Below are positions 30,498-41,345 of a stretch of DNA of 64,000 bases, in pieces (the stretch's first letter is position 1; every line of letters begins with the position of its first letter). The stretch comes from Puccinia triticina (Eukaryota; Basidiomycota; Pucciniomycetes; Pucciniales; Pucciniaceae). Made by a program: the position numbers and the translations under genes. A model generated the notes under the pieces. It did no database searches. It saw nothing but the letters and a program-made list of their open reading frames with translations, and had not been told where the DNA came from. Where the stretch lies: contig NC_070571.1 of assembly GCF_026914185.1 (NCBI RefSeq), forward strand, positions 1,860,001-1,924,000, in the 5' to 3' direction.

Positions 30498-31620
30498 AGC
30501 AACTACTCAAATAAAAATAACTGTGACGTATTCTGATAAGTTTCAGATGTGGGCTGGGAGGTGTGCGCTTTGGGTGAGTTGTTATAATAAAACCAAAGCG
30601 ACAAAATCTTATCTTCGGGTCTATGACAGGATGCTTGGGAGCAATACTTCAGTTGATGATTCAAGTTGGCCGCCTCCTCCTGCTTTATATCTATAGCATC
30701 TTCCCACAATCTGGAAAATACCTCATAGACGTCTGAATCCAAGTCGATGGCGATCGGGTTTTTAGAGGGGTATTTGAAGTTCTGCGTTGCACGAAAATCC
30801 ACCAAACAAGCCAACACCCCATCTTCTTCATCATAGCCATCCCATCATATTGGTGATTTTCAAATTAATTTTCACAGAGGCAATGGCCGCGAGTTTCAAA
30901 CGGGGCAAAACCAGGGACGGACGCCGGCAAGGGTTTCGCATAGAAACGACCTTGGTAATCTTTGATTTTTGATCTGATCACAGTGTTGTGTCACAATGGC
31001 TCACTGGCCTCTGAGCGGAGGATCACCTTGGGTCATCGCGACTTTTCGGCTAAGAGGAAGGGTCCCGCTGGCCCCTGTGCTCTCAGGCCAGAGGATCGAA
31101 GGGCCAATCTTCGAATAGCCACATTTTCCTCAGCTTTAATATAAATTGAGGGTGGTAGGCCATTTGTAAATCTAGGCTTTTGCGGGGCGCGGAGCGTGAC
31201 ATGGCGAGGTTGAATTTGTGAATCGTGAAGCATTTGGACATCACTATCAGCAAAACACTCGGGCTGGCCGGGTATGTAGGCAATCGGAGCAGATATGTAT
31301 GCACAACTAGTCACAGTGGGGACAATCAGAAGCAGTCTGACACATACCACTTATGACCTACACGCTGCTTCTGGGTTTCTTTGCTGAAAGTGGTCCCAGC
31401 GGATACGCAAGTAGGCTATAAATCATGTGTATTTGCGAGGGAAGAAGAAAAATGAAACAACCGGACCGACACTTACAAGGAGAAATAGGATGGGGTATAA
31501 AGGATAGGAGGAAAATGACAGGAAAGTTAAAAAGAGATTTTTTCGTTCTTTTATTGTTAGTTCATGGAATTATCACAAAATCCAAATTAACACCCAACGA
31601 TTAGCAAAAATTTGACAATT
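30498..31620. other. Intergenic region, no confident gene
   Basis: A minus-strand open stretch at 30503-30817 has natural-looking text (IDLDSDVYEVFSRLWEDAI, ANLNHQLKYCSQASCH) but no ATG and no domain; it could be an untranslated or alternative 5' exon of the adjacent aquaporin. Another at 31033-31350 starts with GTG and a hydrophobic stretch, again without support. Confidence 0.35.
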
Positions 31621-32796
31621 TCAAGAATGATGAGTAAATGTAGGGCAAGCAGTGGGAATGGCTGGGAAAGAAAAGTCGCATAAGACGATACTTACAAGTT
31701 GTAGGACTTCGCCAAGGACAGCTTCGAAAGAGGTGGTATATTCATCTTCATCAGCTTGAATTTTCGCGGCTTTCGATGGATCTGCTTCAATCAGTGCCTT
31801 TTTCTTTGCAGCAAATCTGATTCGAGCCGAGAGAAAATGACAGATGGTTGAGTATCTGGTCTTCGATTGCTGCCTGAAATAACGGAGAGACTGCGGAGTA
31901 GGAATAAATGGAGGGGAACGAGAAAATTACTTTTCTTGCATGGCTTTGCTGCCGCCTCGGGACGTGGAAATCATCACGCAGCTAGTTGGCCGTTTTGTAG
32001 AGGAAGCTGCCCCAAGCGATTCCTATCACGATGGTCGAGCATAGTCAGTCTGAAAGAAGTTCTGACTTGTGAGGTGGATGGAAGTTTACCTTGGTGGGCA
32101 CAAAGATGTATCCAGATCCATTCTCCTCCGCGAGCAAAGGAATGTGTGTTAGAACGTCCATTGGTGAAATATCTCCAGCCATCACAACCAACCTGATTGT
32201 CGATAGCAAAACATTCATTTCGGCCCCAAACATAAGACACCGAAAGCAGTTCGATCACAGTCTTCGAGCGTTGAACTCACCCTTTCTCGCCCTTTCTCAA
32301 GGCTTTGACCACTTCCTTGACGCCTCTCTTAATTGCCCTTTGTTTAGAACCTGTAGAGCAATCGAAATTGTTCGGATATCAAGTCGAACTAGATCAGTAA
32401 TTTTCTTCTGTCCAAAGAAAGTAAAACAAATGATGTAAGGATCGAAGTCCAACCTTTCTTGACTGTTCTCAATACTCGCTTGCTCAATTTCTTGTCGGCT
32501 AGGGGATGGGCAATAGGGCTTAGGGCGTCCATGTTTAGATCTTGGTCGGCGTCAGTTTCAACGTCGGCTGTTTGTTTCGATTTTTTCTTTTTCGAAGATT
32601 CGGTGTCGGCTTCTTTTTCAGTGGTTTTCTTCTTCTTCTCTTTCTTCTTGTTTGAGTTAGCCGGTTCGGCTGGTTGGGCTGTGCTCTCTGACTCCGGAGC
32701 CTCGGTAGTTATCGACTTGCGTTTCTTCGATGATTTTTTCTCCGATACGTTTTTGGAGTTGCTTGCTGGGGCTTCCATTTCGATGTCTGACGGCAT
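31621..32796 (-). CDS. NHP2: NHP2, H/ACA ribonucleoprotein core subunit (L7Ae family)
   Basis: Binds H/ACA snoRNAs as part of the pseudouridylation and rRNA-processing complex in the nucleolus. Five exons are visible from ATG 32796. The N-terminus is a lysine-rich nuclear/nucleolar tail (NKKKEKKKKTTEKE; SSKKKKSKQ). The L7Ae core follows: LSPIAHPLADKKLSKRVLR, AIKRGVKEVVKALRKGEKG, VVMAGDISPMDVLTHIP, SGYIFVPTK, LGAASSTKRPTSCVMI. The C-terminal ADEDEYTTSFEAVLGEVLQL aligns with the end of yeast Nhp2. Beyond that the frame either reads on to TGA at 31621 or splices at GTAAGT (about 31694-31689) to an unseen short exon, so the last residues are uncertain. The tail is longer than in yeast (156 aa). 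Divergent from the glutaredoxin gene, 263 bp away. Confidence 0.92.
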
Positions 32797-33059
32797 GATT
32801 CGATGAGGTTGGTGGGTTCAGTCGGGAGATAAACTCTGGGGTGATATTGCAGCTGTCGTTTGTGCTGGCCCGAGATGGGTCCGGTCTTGTTTTGTATATT
32901 CAAATTCAATATGCGCGCCGTATTCAACTTGCACTTAAGCCCCCTTCAACAAGGCCTTTGGGAAAACTCAGCACGGGGGCACCGTGCCCACCTATGTCAT
33001 TTGGTATTCCCCGTTGGTGAACTGTGCCACCCGCCGAACGAAATTCCACCACCAGTACC

Positions 33060-33686
33060 ATGTCGCTCTCCTTGTTCCAATCGAGTGTTCTCAGGTCTTG
33101 TCGAGTAAGTCGATCAATCGGATGTCCGAGTGGGTCCAGTTGCTAATATCGAAAAATATCTTCCCGCTCGACCGAACAGTCTGCACGGGCTGCAGCGACA
33201 TCCAGCCTCCGAGGGCCGACTTCCCAGTCTCAGCGAGCCTTGTCCGACCAGGCCCGGTCATCGATTCAGACGGCCGTTAAGGCTCACCCGCTCGTTTTGT
33301 TCATGAAGGGTACTCCCAAGATGCCTCAGTGCGGATTCTCGAGAGCTGTGGTCCAACTGCTAGAGCTTCACGATGTTCCTTCAGAGAAGATGAAAACCTA
33401 CAACTGCCTGGAAGATAACGAACTTCGGCAATCAATCAAGGAGTTCAGGTTAGTTTTTCCCCCTATTTTTAGTCAGTCTACTCGAATGAGAGTTTGAATG
33501 CCATTTTTTGATTACCTGTTTGTGAATAGTGAATGGCCTACGATCCCTCAGGTTTATATCGACGGCGAATTTATGGGTGGCTGCGATATGATGATGGAGA
33601 TGCATCGGTCGGGTGAACTGGGTCGCTTGTTGGAATCCAAAGGAGTCACAAAGTCTGCTTCAACCTCTCCCAAAGACACCAAATAG
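33060..33686 (+). CDS. GRX5: Mitochondrial monothiol glutaredoxin (Grx5 type)
   Basis: Three exons (33060-33104, 33180-33448, 33530-33686) give 156 aa. An arginine/serine-rich presequence ([15 protein letters not shown] ... [12 protein letters not shown]) is a mitochondrial targeting peptide. The fold is complete: [20 protein letters not shown] with the CGFS active site, [20 protein letters not shown] with the cis-proline and GG glutathione-binding motifs. Grx5 transfers [2Fe-2S] clusters from Isu/Isa scaffolds to recipient proteins in the matrix. It shares a short divergent promoter with NHP2. Confidence 0.96.
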
Positions 33687-34445
33687 AAATCCCATTCCCC
33701 ACTACACACTCAATTACATAGATCTCAGAACACTAGACTCAGTAACTGTATCGATGCCACGTAGCAAGAAAGCTTACAAGAAGCCGTGAAATGTATTTCT
33801 CTTGGCTAAATTGAGAGAGTTATGTAGGGGAGGTGTGACATGACGATGTTGAAGATACCAATCATGAATCACACGTTATCCAGAAGAAAGGAAACTGGAC
33901 CCGTTGCGATATATTCAACTTGGGACAAGTTGTATGTCGAACGGATACGAGGAAATTTAGTCCTTGTTGGCACCAGATCTCACTGTGGGGGGGGGGGGGG
34001 GGGGAGCCACACCGTTACGGCACACGGGTTGGCAAAGTTGCTTTGTTCACCCGTAACGCTTGTAATTGGTTCCCAATGTGTATGCCTGTCGAAATAGACT
34101 TTGTACATATGTACATACATATGCGGGTTGCTCTTTACCAGTTGAAGTGCATCAGCTTTCAGGGGTTGTGTGTTCCCTCGTGAGTGTGATCAGTGAAAGG
34201 TTGGAGTGGTGCAACGGGGGTTGTGAACACTGCCAAGAGCAGACTTCCACCGCTGGCCTTTCCTTCCATCGCGACGTGTCAGCAAGCCACCACGGCCAAC
34301 TCCGCCCGATCCGCAAGAAAGTTCAGCCTCGAAAGCCCGACGACCTGAAGTAGCGGAAAATACAGACGTGGCCCGGGACCCAGACGGTCTCCCAACTGCA
34401 AGCTGCTTTTATTCGGCACTCGAGTCCGATCACAGAGTTGGCGAT
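33687..34445. other. Intergenic region with an 18-base poly-G tract
   Basis: Between GRX5 and the OPT gene. It contains 18 consecutive G at 33987-34004 and no believable gene. The 3' part is presumably the OPT promoter. Confidence 0.5.
33987..34004 (+). repeat. Poly-G tract (18 G)
   Basis: Uninterrupted run of 18 G, about 300 bp after the GRX5 stop. G runs of this length can form quadruplexes. Confidence 0.85.
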
Positions 34446-37400
34446 ATGACGGTGGACGAAGAGGAGGCCATCCCTCTCGTTCAGGCGGGCGGCGCCCGGC
34501 CAGGATCGGAGTGCTCAGACGGGGAGGACGAGCAGTGGCAGCAGCAGCAGCAGCATGCGGAGGTGAGCGGGACATCATCGCAGACGGAGACGATCCCGCT
34601 CCGCCATCGGTCGCGCTCGCCGCCGGCCAATCCGATCGTCGCCAATGTCGTCAGTCTGGAGGACGACAGCAAGGCCACAACGCTCTCGTTTAGGGTCTTC
34701 CTGCTCGGCTCCTTCCTCGGCTGCACCGGCGCGGCGGTCGGCCAGATCTTCTTCTTCAAGTCCAACGGCATCGGCTTCAACATCTTCCTCATCATCCTCG
34801 TCAGTTACCCCAGTTGAGTACTCCCGTCCCTCCCTTCCTCTTCCTCGCCTCCTCAATCTTACCCTTGGCCTGTTTTTTGCACCTCTTGGCGGCTCGGTTA
34901 CACAAGTGGGCAAGGCGCTCGAACGGCTGCTTCCCAATGCCACGATCTCCTTGACCAAACGCTGGTCTTTCCGCCTAAACCCCGGCCCGTTTACGCTCAA
35001 GGAGCATCTGCTGATCGGCGTCCTGGCTTCGGGGGCTTCGGGAAGCTCGTATGCGGGTGACATTGTGGCCGTCCAGGACCTTTACTACCATGTCAGTACA
35101 TACACAGATCAACCGTTTCAGCTGACCCTCTGACCGCTTGTCTCTCTCGTCGTGTAAACAGCGTGACATTGGACATGTAGGCGGCTTGCTACTTGTCCTC
35201 AGCACACAGCTGATAGGATTCGGTCTTGCGGGGATGACCTACAGCTTATTGGTCCGGCCAACCAACATGGTCTGGCCCTCCTCATTGGTGGTGATGACCA
35301 TGTACAACACCTTGCATTCGCGCTCGAGCGGGATGAGCTCCTTCAGGCCGCCCGCTGAAGATCGTCTACTGATGGCCAAGAAGTTCAAATTCTTCTCGGT
35401 CGTCTTCGTCCTCATAACACTCTACCAGGTTAGTAAAATCTGACTTTTTCCGTCACGCTGGATATTGTGCTGATTTTGTTTCCCCTTCCGCCGTATTATA
35501 CAGTTCATTCCAACCGTCTTCGCCCCCACGCTGAGCAGTATAGCAGTGCTCTGTCTAATCAACAATCGAAGCACGTTTATGCGAGTCCTTGGATCGGCCT
35601 GTGAGTGACACACACTCTCACCTTTTTACCCTCTTTTTTTCCCCATTTCGGATGGTATCCGAGAGCTTTGCCTCCCCATTTCGTTCCATTTCATGGTCCC
35701 AGAGTTCCTTGTCAAGTTACTTATCGCTACTTTCGATGAGCCATCTAGACACCGGTGTTGTAAGTCTCTCTCTGTCTCTCACACACACAATTGTAACAGA
35801 GAGGATGGGTGCATGTTGTGACCTCTCCTTAAAAAAATGCTGATTGGGCCCTAGATATATTTCAATAGGGCATGTTTTCGTTGAGTTTTGATTGGGCAGT
35901 TATCACTTCCATCTCGCTCCAAACACCCTTCTACTCGTCATGCAACTATTTTGCGGGCTTGGTATGGTCGATGTGGATATTGGTATGTGCCAGTCCTTCA
36001 ATGTCTGGAACGTATGTTGTACTTCTGATCAACATTTGCTTGGGTAGGTGCCGGTGCTTTGGTACTTTGATTTCTGGAATGTATGTTGTTACTTCTGACC
36101 ACCATTAGCTTGGGCGGCATGGTTTATCTAATTCGGATCCTCGACGTAGTATCAAAGCTTTGGCGACAATGCAGTTTCGTCGCGACTCTTCAACTCCAAA
36201 TATGAGAAGTACGACGTTGGGGCAGTGGTCAAGCCAGACCTAACATTGGACCTAGAGAAGTGAGCTTTGGATTATTCTTACATGATGCCTATTGTAAGTT
36301 GGTCAATTAATCCCTTCTACCCACCTCTGCATAGATACAACCAAATGGGCCCCATCCAGCTGACACCCTACTTTGCACTGTGTGTTACCATTGCATAACC
36401 ATTATTGGTAACATGACTACCCTTTGTTGCTGACATCATTCATGTACCATAACATCACTTGTATCTACTCCCACCAGCTACTACGGCATTGGATTTGCAG
36501 TCTTGACGTCGGCCATCACAACGGTGATCCTGTTCCATTCTGACGACATCCGGATGGCCATGGACGCGCGGACCAAAGCGTCAACCGTCCGTTGTTCTCT
36601 CTCATCCCACCCACCGTACCCTTTTTTCTCTTGTTGTTGATCTCGAGTTGTGTACAGGATGCACACGTCGAGATGATGGAGAAAAGCTATGCCAAAGTGC
36701 CCGCTTCGTGGTACATCATGATTGGCACCAGCATGACTATCGCCGCAATCTATGTGGTCGTCGCCTATCCTCTCCAGGCAAGCCACCTTTTCATGACTGA
36801 CCTTCAGAGAGATATAGTATAGATTTTCTGAGGGTAGATTGTTTGGTATGCAGATACCAGTGTGGGGACTGGCGGTTGCACTAGCTCTGGTACTGCACGT
36901 TTTCCCTTTGCTATCCAAAATCCACCGAAAGAAAACCCCTGCCTACTTGCGTTCTCTTATTTTTTTTTTAAAAAAAAAGGCATTGTGTTTTACGATCCCC
37001 CTAGGTATCAGTGCGTCCACACTTTTTTTTTCTTCTGGAAATGTGTAGCGAGAATAACAGCCTTGATGTTATCTCCGATCAGTTAAGGCGACCTCCAACA
37101 CCGCCATAGGCTTGCACGCAATCAGTACGTATTCGTGCGCTTAACTTGTTTCGTATCTACGCTATTTGCTCATCTTCCGCTCTTTCATGATAGCCGAGCT
37201 CACCGCTGGCCTGTTGTTCCCGTCAGTCAATCACAATTCCACTTTTGTATGTTGTGCTGAACTCGAGATCGGGTTTCGTTTTGATTTTTCGCAGTGGCAA
37301 GCCGCTTGCGAATGTGGTCTTCAAAGTGTCAGCCCCCCTTCTTTTTCTTTTTTTTTCTTGCAGTCGAGAAGTTGGTGCTGACGAGTGTTGAGAGCGCAGA

Positions 37401-38629
37401 TACGGCTACATGACCATGCACCAATGTCTGGATCTGGCCGCCGATCTGAAGCTAGGGATATACGCTAGTGAGCCTATCGCCACGCGCTGGAAAGGGAGGG
37501 GTTCAGAGCCGCTGATCTCGCTGCACATCTTTGTTTATCTGGACAGAAATCCCGCCGAAGGATATGTTCATCAGTCAGTGAGTAAATACCGACAAGGATG
37601 CTGGGAGATGGGCTCTCACAGGACGATGCCAGTTGACAGAACGGTTGTTGTGAACATAGGGTCCTGGGCACCGCGATCGGTGGGGTGGTGAACTACATCT
37701 TCATCCGGCTCGTCATTGCTGATAAGCGCGAGTACTTGGACGGCACGATCGCCGACCCGACCGGGCAATGGACCGGGCGCAAACCGGAGCTGTTCTACTC
37801 TGGCAGCGTCGTGTGTAAGCCATCTCGACTACTGCGATCATTGGCTTCTCGGGCCTCATTTCATCCATGCTTCGCGTTCTTTTGGCGTGGGTCGTGTGAT
37901 CGCAGGGGGTCTGATTGGGCCGTTCCGATTCTTCTCCGGTCAGTCCCCGATGATCTCTCCATCCAGTCGGCCACCACTGAGTGTTTTTTTGTTGTTGTTG
38001 TTGTTGTTAGGTAAATACAAGTATCTCTACCTGGGCATTCCGCTGGGGGCCGTGTTGCCGTTCATCCCCTGGTACTTGTCCAAGCGGTATCCGAAATGGT
38101 CGTGGGAGTATTTCAGCGTCCCTCGTCCGTCCGTCCATCCACCCCTCCGCCTTTCTTTATGTTGATCTGTCTTTCTGGTGTGTGTGATAGTGTTTTTGCA
38201 TGGCTCGATCCAGCCGCCGCGGCAGCCGAACAACATGTGAGTCAGCCCTTAGAGTGATCTGCGACTGTCTGCGCGCCAATCTGACGCTGGTACACATGCA
38301 GCATCGTCGGCGGGTTCATCTGCGCGTACGTTTCGCAGTACTGGGCCCTGCGGAAGCGGCCGGTCTGGTTCCACAACGTAAGCCGCGTCTCTCCGGCTGG
38401 GCTGTGGTGTGTTAGTGCTGAGGAGTGGTGCAGTTCAACTACATCTTGTCGAGTGCGTTGGATGCGGGGACGAGCATCAATGCGTTGATTGTGTATGCGC
38501 TGGCGTTGAAGGGGTTCGAGTGGTGGTGGAACCCTGCGGTTGATTCGGTTTGTCGTTCCCGATTTGCGTGTTGATCTGTTTTGTGCTGATGTTTGCTCTG
38601 TGTAGGAGCATTGTAAGCCTGGGTCTTGA
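34446..38629 (+). CDS. Oligopeptide transporter (OPT family)
   Basis: A proton-coupled importer of small peptides in the plasma membrane, read across many exons. The N-terminal tail is acidic and Q-rich (TVDEEEAIPLVQ; EQWQQQQQH). Family motifs in order: SFRVFLLGSFLGCTGAAVGQ (helix 1), RLNPGPFTLKEHLLIGVLA (the NPGPF..KEH signature), GLAGMTYSLLVRP, GMFSLSFDWAVI, VPVLWYFDFWN, SSRLFNSKYEKYDVG, YNQMGPIQLTPYFAL, YYGIGFAVLTSAIT, YAKVPASWYIMIG, AELTAGLLFP, YGYMTMHQCLDLAADLKLG, LGTAIGGVVNYIFIRLV, GPFRFFS, LYLGIPLGAVLPFIPWYL, YALALKGFEWWWNP, and the end EHCKPGS with stop at 38629. Some internal exon borders (36000-36240 and 36840-37430) are not fully resolved. The Mg transporter gene starts only 200 bp downstream. 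Confidence 0.9.
35985..36114 (+). repeat. Local tandem duplication covering an OPT exon and its intron
   Basis: GTGCCAGTCCTTCAATGTCT through TTGCTTGGG (about 35986-36043) is followed by a second copy GTGCCGGTGCTTTGGTACTT through TAGCTTGGG (about 36049-36113). The second copy carries the intact exon for VPVLWYFDFWN; the first has lost about 8 bp in that part and cannot encode it. Confidence 0.6.
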
Positions 38630-38829
38630 GTGTTGTTCGCTCTACATATTTAGATTTCTCCCTCGTTGCAGCTTTCCTCTTCCTCTCTCTCTCAGCAGCA
38701 GCAGTCTGTTGGTCTCGTTTTGTGTTACATACATACATAGTCGTTTGCAATCCAGTATTTATGTATGCTGTTTGTGTCTGGGTGTGTGTGGCTGCCAGTG
38801 TCCGCCCGCTTCCGCCCAGGAATCCCCCA

Positions 38830-41325
38830 ATGGCGAGCACCAGCTCCGGGCAGTCGACTGCCAGCAGCAGCAGCCCCTCGCCCTGGTGGCGCTTCTGGCG
38901 GGAACGATCCCCCTCAGCATCCTCATCCTCAGCCGACGAAGACGACGACGACGACGACGACGACGACGACTACCACCAACAACAACACCCCCAGGACCAG
39001 CCCCAGCCATCCGAATTCACCCTCATCACCCCCAGCCTCCAGACCCAGCACGACTACCCCCACCCCAGCAACCACGACCAGCAGACACCCCCGCCCTACG
39101 ACGCATTCACTTCCTCAGATATCACCCCAGCACTCCAACGACTCCTCGCCTACTGGAATACCACAACCCAACAGGACCCACTCCCAGCCGACCTCGGACT
39201 GCAGCAGCTCAGCCAGCAACATCAAACAACAACAACAACAAACATCCCGCCAGCGAAGGAGCCCATCGAACATGAAAAACCATCCTTCAGGCTGCTGCCC
39301 AAGGTGCGCAAACAGCCACTCAACCCGATGCACAAGCTGCTCTTCAACAACGACGGAAGACTCTTCCTGCTCGAATCACCCACACCCACCCTGCCCACCA
39401 AGAACACTCCCACCCCCCGCCCCTCTCCACCACCATCCCCCACACCCTCAGGCCCCGCGAGCTCATCTCCACCAGCAGACAACACCCCGCCCCAGCCCTC
39501 CGCGTGGTGGCTCGACATCACCTGTCCGACCAGCGCAGACATGCACCAGCTCCGCAAGATCTTCCCCCTCCATCCGCTCACCATCGAAGACATCCTCCAC
39601 CAGGACACCCGGGAGAAAACCGAGACCTTCCACAGCCTGGGCTACTACCTGATCTGCTTCAGAGGCCTGGACGAGTCGAGCTTCAAGTACAAAGACGACG
39701 ACGAGGACGAGGACGACGAAGATGAAGATGAAGATGAGCAGGAACAGGCGCAGGAACTGGAACGGGTCGAGCAGCGCGAAGCGCGCGAAGAGGAGAAGGC
39801 TGGCGCCGACTCCGGAAAGACCACCAGTCTCAAGACCCGCACCCTCAACAGCTCCAAGGACGGAATCATGCTCTCTTCGATCATCCGGCGCAGGAAGAAC
39901 GGCGCCGGCCGGCCGGGAGCAGCCCGGCGGCGCAGAAAGCCCAACAAGATCGTCCAGGTGCGCGACTCGCCCACCCCTCACCCCATCCTGCAAGAACACG
40001 GCCCCGACCCGCGTGCTGACCCTCAATCCCGGACCGCCCAGACGACGGCCGACCACAGCCTTAACAAGACCCTGGACGGCGTAGGCGTCGGCGCGGTCAA
40101 CATGTATCTCGTCGTCTTCAGGGACGGAATCATCTCCGTTGAGTCTCTCTCTCTCTTCTACACTCCTCCTCTCGCCCATCGGGTCTCATCCTATTCCGCT
40201 CCTCTGCTAGTTCCATTTCGAGAACTTACAGAAACACATCGACCGTGTCAAGGAACGAATACACAGCTTCAGCACCGACACCGGCCACGTCTCTCCGCGT
40301 ACGTTGCGATCCGCCTCCCTTCTTATGACTGCCGAGAGATGCTGAGACAGGTACACAGATTGGATAGCGTACGGACTGATGGACTCGATCGTGGACGAGT
40401 TTTTCCCGGTGCTCGAGCTGATCGAGGCGGAGACGGACAAGATGGAGGAGTACCTACTGGCGGACCCGCTAGGTCTGAAGATGCAGGAGGGTCGAGGAGT
40501 AGGGGAAAGGCGACGACGCCGGCGAGGGCGGCGAGGGCGTGCGAAGGGAGGTGGGGGCAGTAACAGCAGTGAGACGGGCGGCGGGAGCGCGGGGGCAGCG
40601 GAGCGGCTGAAGTCGGACGCCATGATCGAGCGCGCTCGGATGCTCACTCGGATCACGACCAACCGCAGACTCGTCGTCTCCCTCGCCCGCCTCATTGCGC
40701 AGAAACACCAGACCGTCGAGGCTCTCCGGAAGCGCATGAGCGTCGATGGCTTCGTCGGCCCGACGGGTGGCGGGGGGGCTCGGGCGGGAGAGCCGGAGGG
40801 CCGGTCGATGGAGATCGGGCTCTACCTGGGCGACCTGCAAGGTCTGTTTTTTTTTTTTTTTTTTTGCCCCCTTCCACCAACGATCGCAGAAAGAGAGAAG
40901 CTGACCAGAGAGGAGGTGGCGAGACAGACCACATCGTCGGGCTGAGCCAGGCGCTCTCGTTCTACGACACCCTGCTCTCGAATGCCCATTCGGCCTACCT
41001 GGGCATCCTCCGCGTCGGGCTGCACTCGGCCAAGCAAGCCCAAGACGTCATCATCATCCGTCTCTACCTCATCACGCTCATCGTCCTGCCCATGAACACG
41101 CTCATCGGCCTGCACTCCATGAACATCCATATCCCCGCCAACGGGGACATGGAGAACCATAGGCTGGCCGACGGCTCCCAGGCCCCCTTCACCGTCTTCG
41201 CCATCGTCATCCTCGGCTGCCTGCTCATCGGCATCGCCTTCGTCGCCTTTATCTGGAAAGTCATCTTCGCCCAGTCCGCCCTCTCCTTCAACCGCCCCGT
41301 CCCCAAACTCTTCTACTTCCTCTAA
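38830..41325 (+). CDS. CorA/Alr1/Mnr2-like magnesium transporter
   Basis: Four exons (38830-40137, 40211-40298, 40359-40841, 40928-41325) give 758 aa. A 200-aa disordered N-terminus includes a poly-Asp run and Q/P stretches. The CorA core shows WWLDITCPTSADMHQLRKI, FPLHPLTIEDILHQDTREK, SLGYYLICFRGL, an acidic insert, VNMYLVVFRDGIIS, FHFENLQKHIDRVKERI, HWIAYGLMDSIVDEFFP, ARMLTRITTNRRLV, LYLGDLQDHIVGLSQALSF. Two C-terminal helices follow (DVIIIRLYLITLIVLPMNTL and FTVFAIVILGCLLIGIAFVA). The GMN filter motif between pore helix and loop reads LHSMNIHIP, so glycine is replaced by serine. Fungal members import Mg at the plasma membrane (Alr) or release it from the vacuole (Mnr2); the long N-terminus fits the Mnr2/Alr class. 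An in-frame ATG at 38761 is an alternative start. Confidence 0.9.
38937..38970 (+). repeat. GAC trinucleotide repeat (poly-Asp)
   Basis: About ten GAC/GAA triplets inside the first exon of the Mg transporter, encoding an aspartate run in its disordered N-terminus. Confidence 0.8.
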
Positions 41326-41345
41326 CCCCCCCCCCCCCCCCCCCC
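41326..41345 (+). repeat. Poly-C tract (20 C)
   Basis: Twenty consecutive C residues start right after the TAA of the Mg transporter gene, so they lie at the beginning of its 3' UTR. A T/C run follows at 41380-41398. Confidence 0.85.

Noticed and set aside
31033..31350. 105-codon minus-strand ORF with hydrophobic start, possible secreted effector
   Set aside because: The first codon is GTG, there is no ATG near the hydrophobic stretch, and no cysteine pattern or splice structure supports it.
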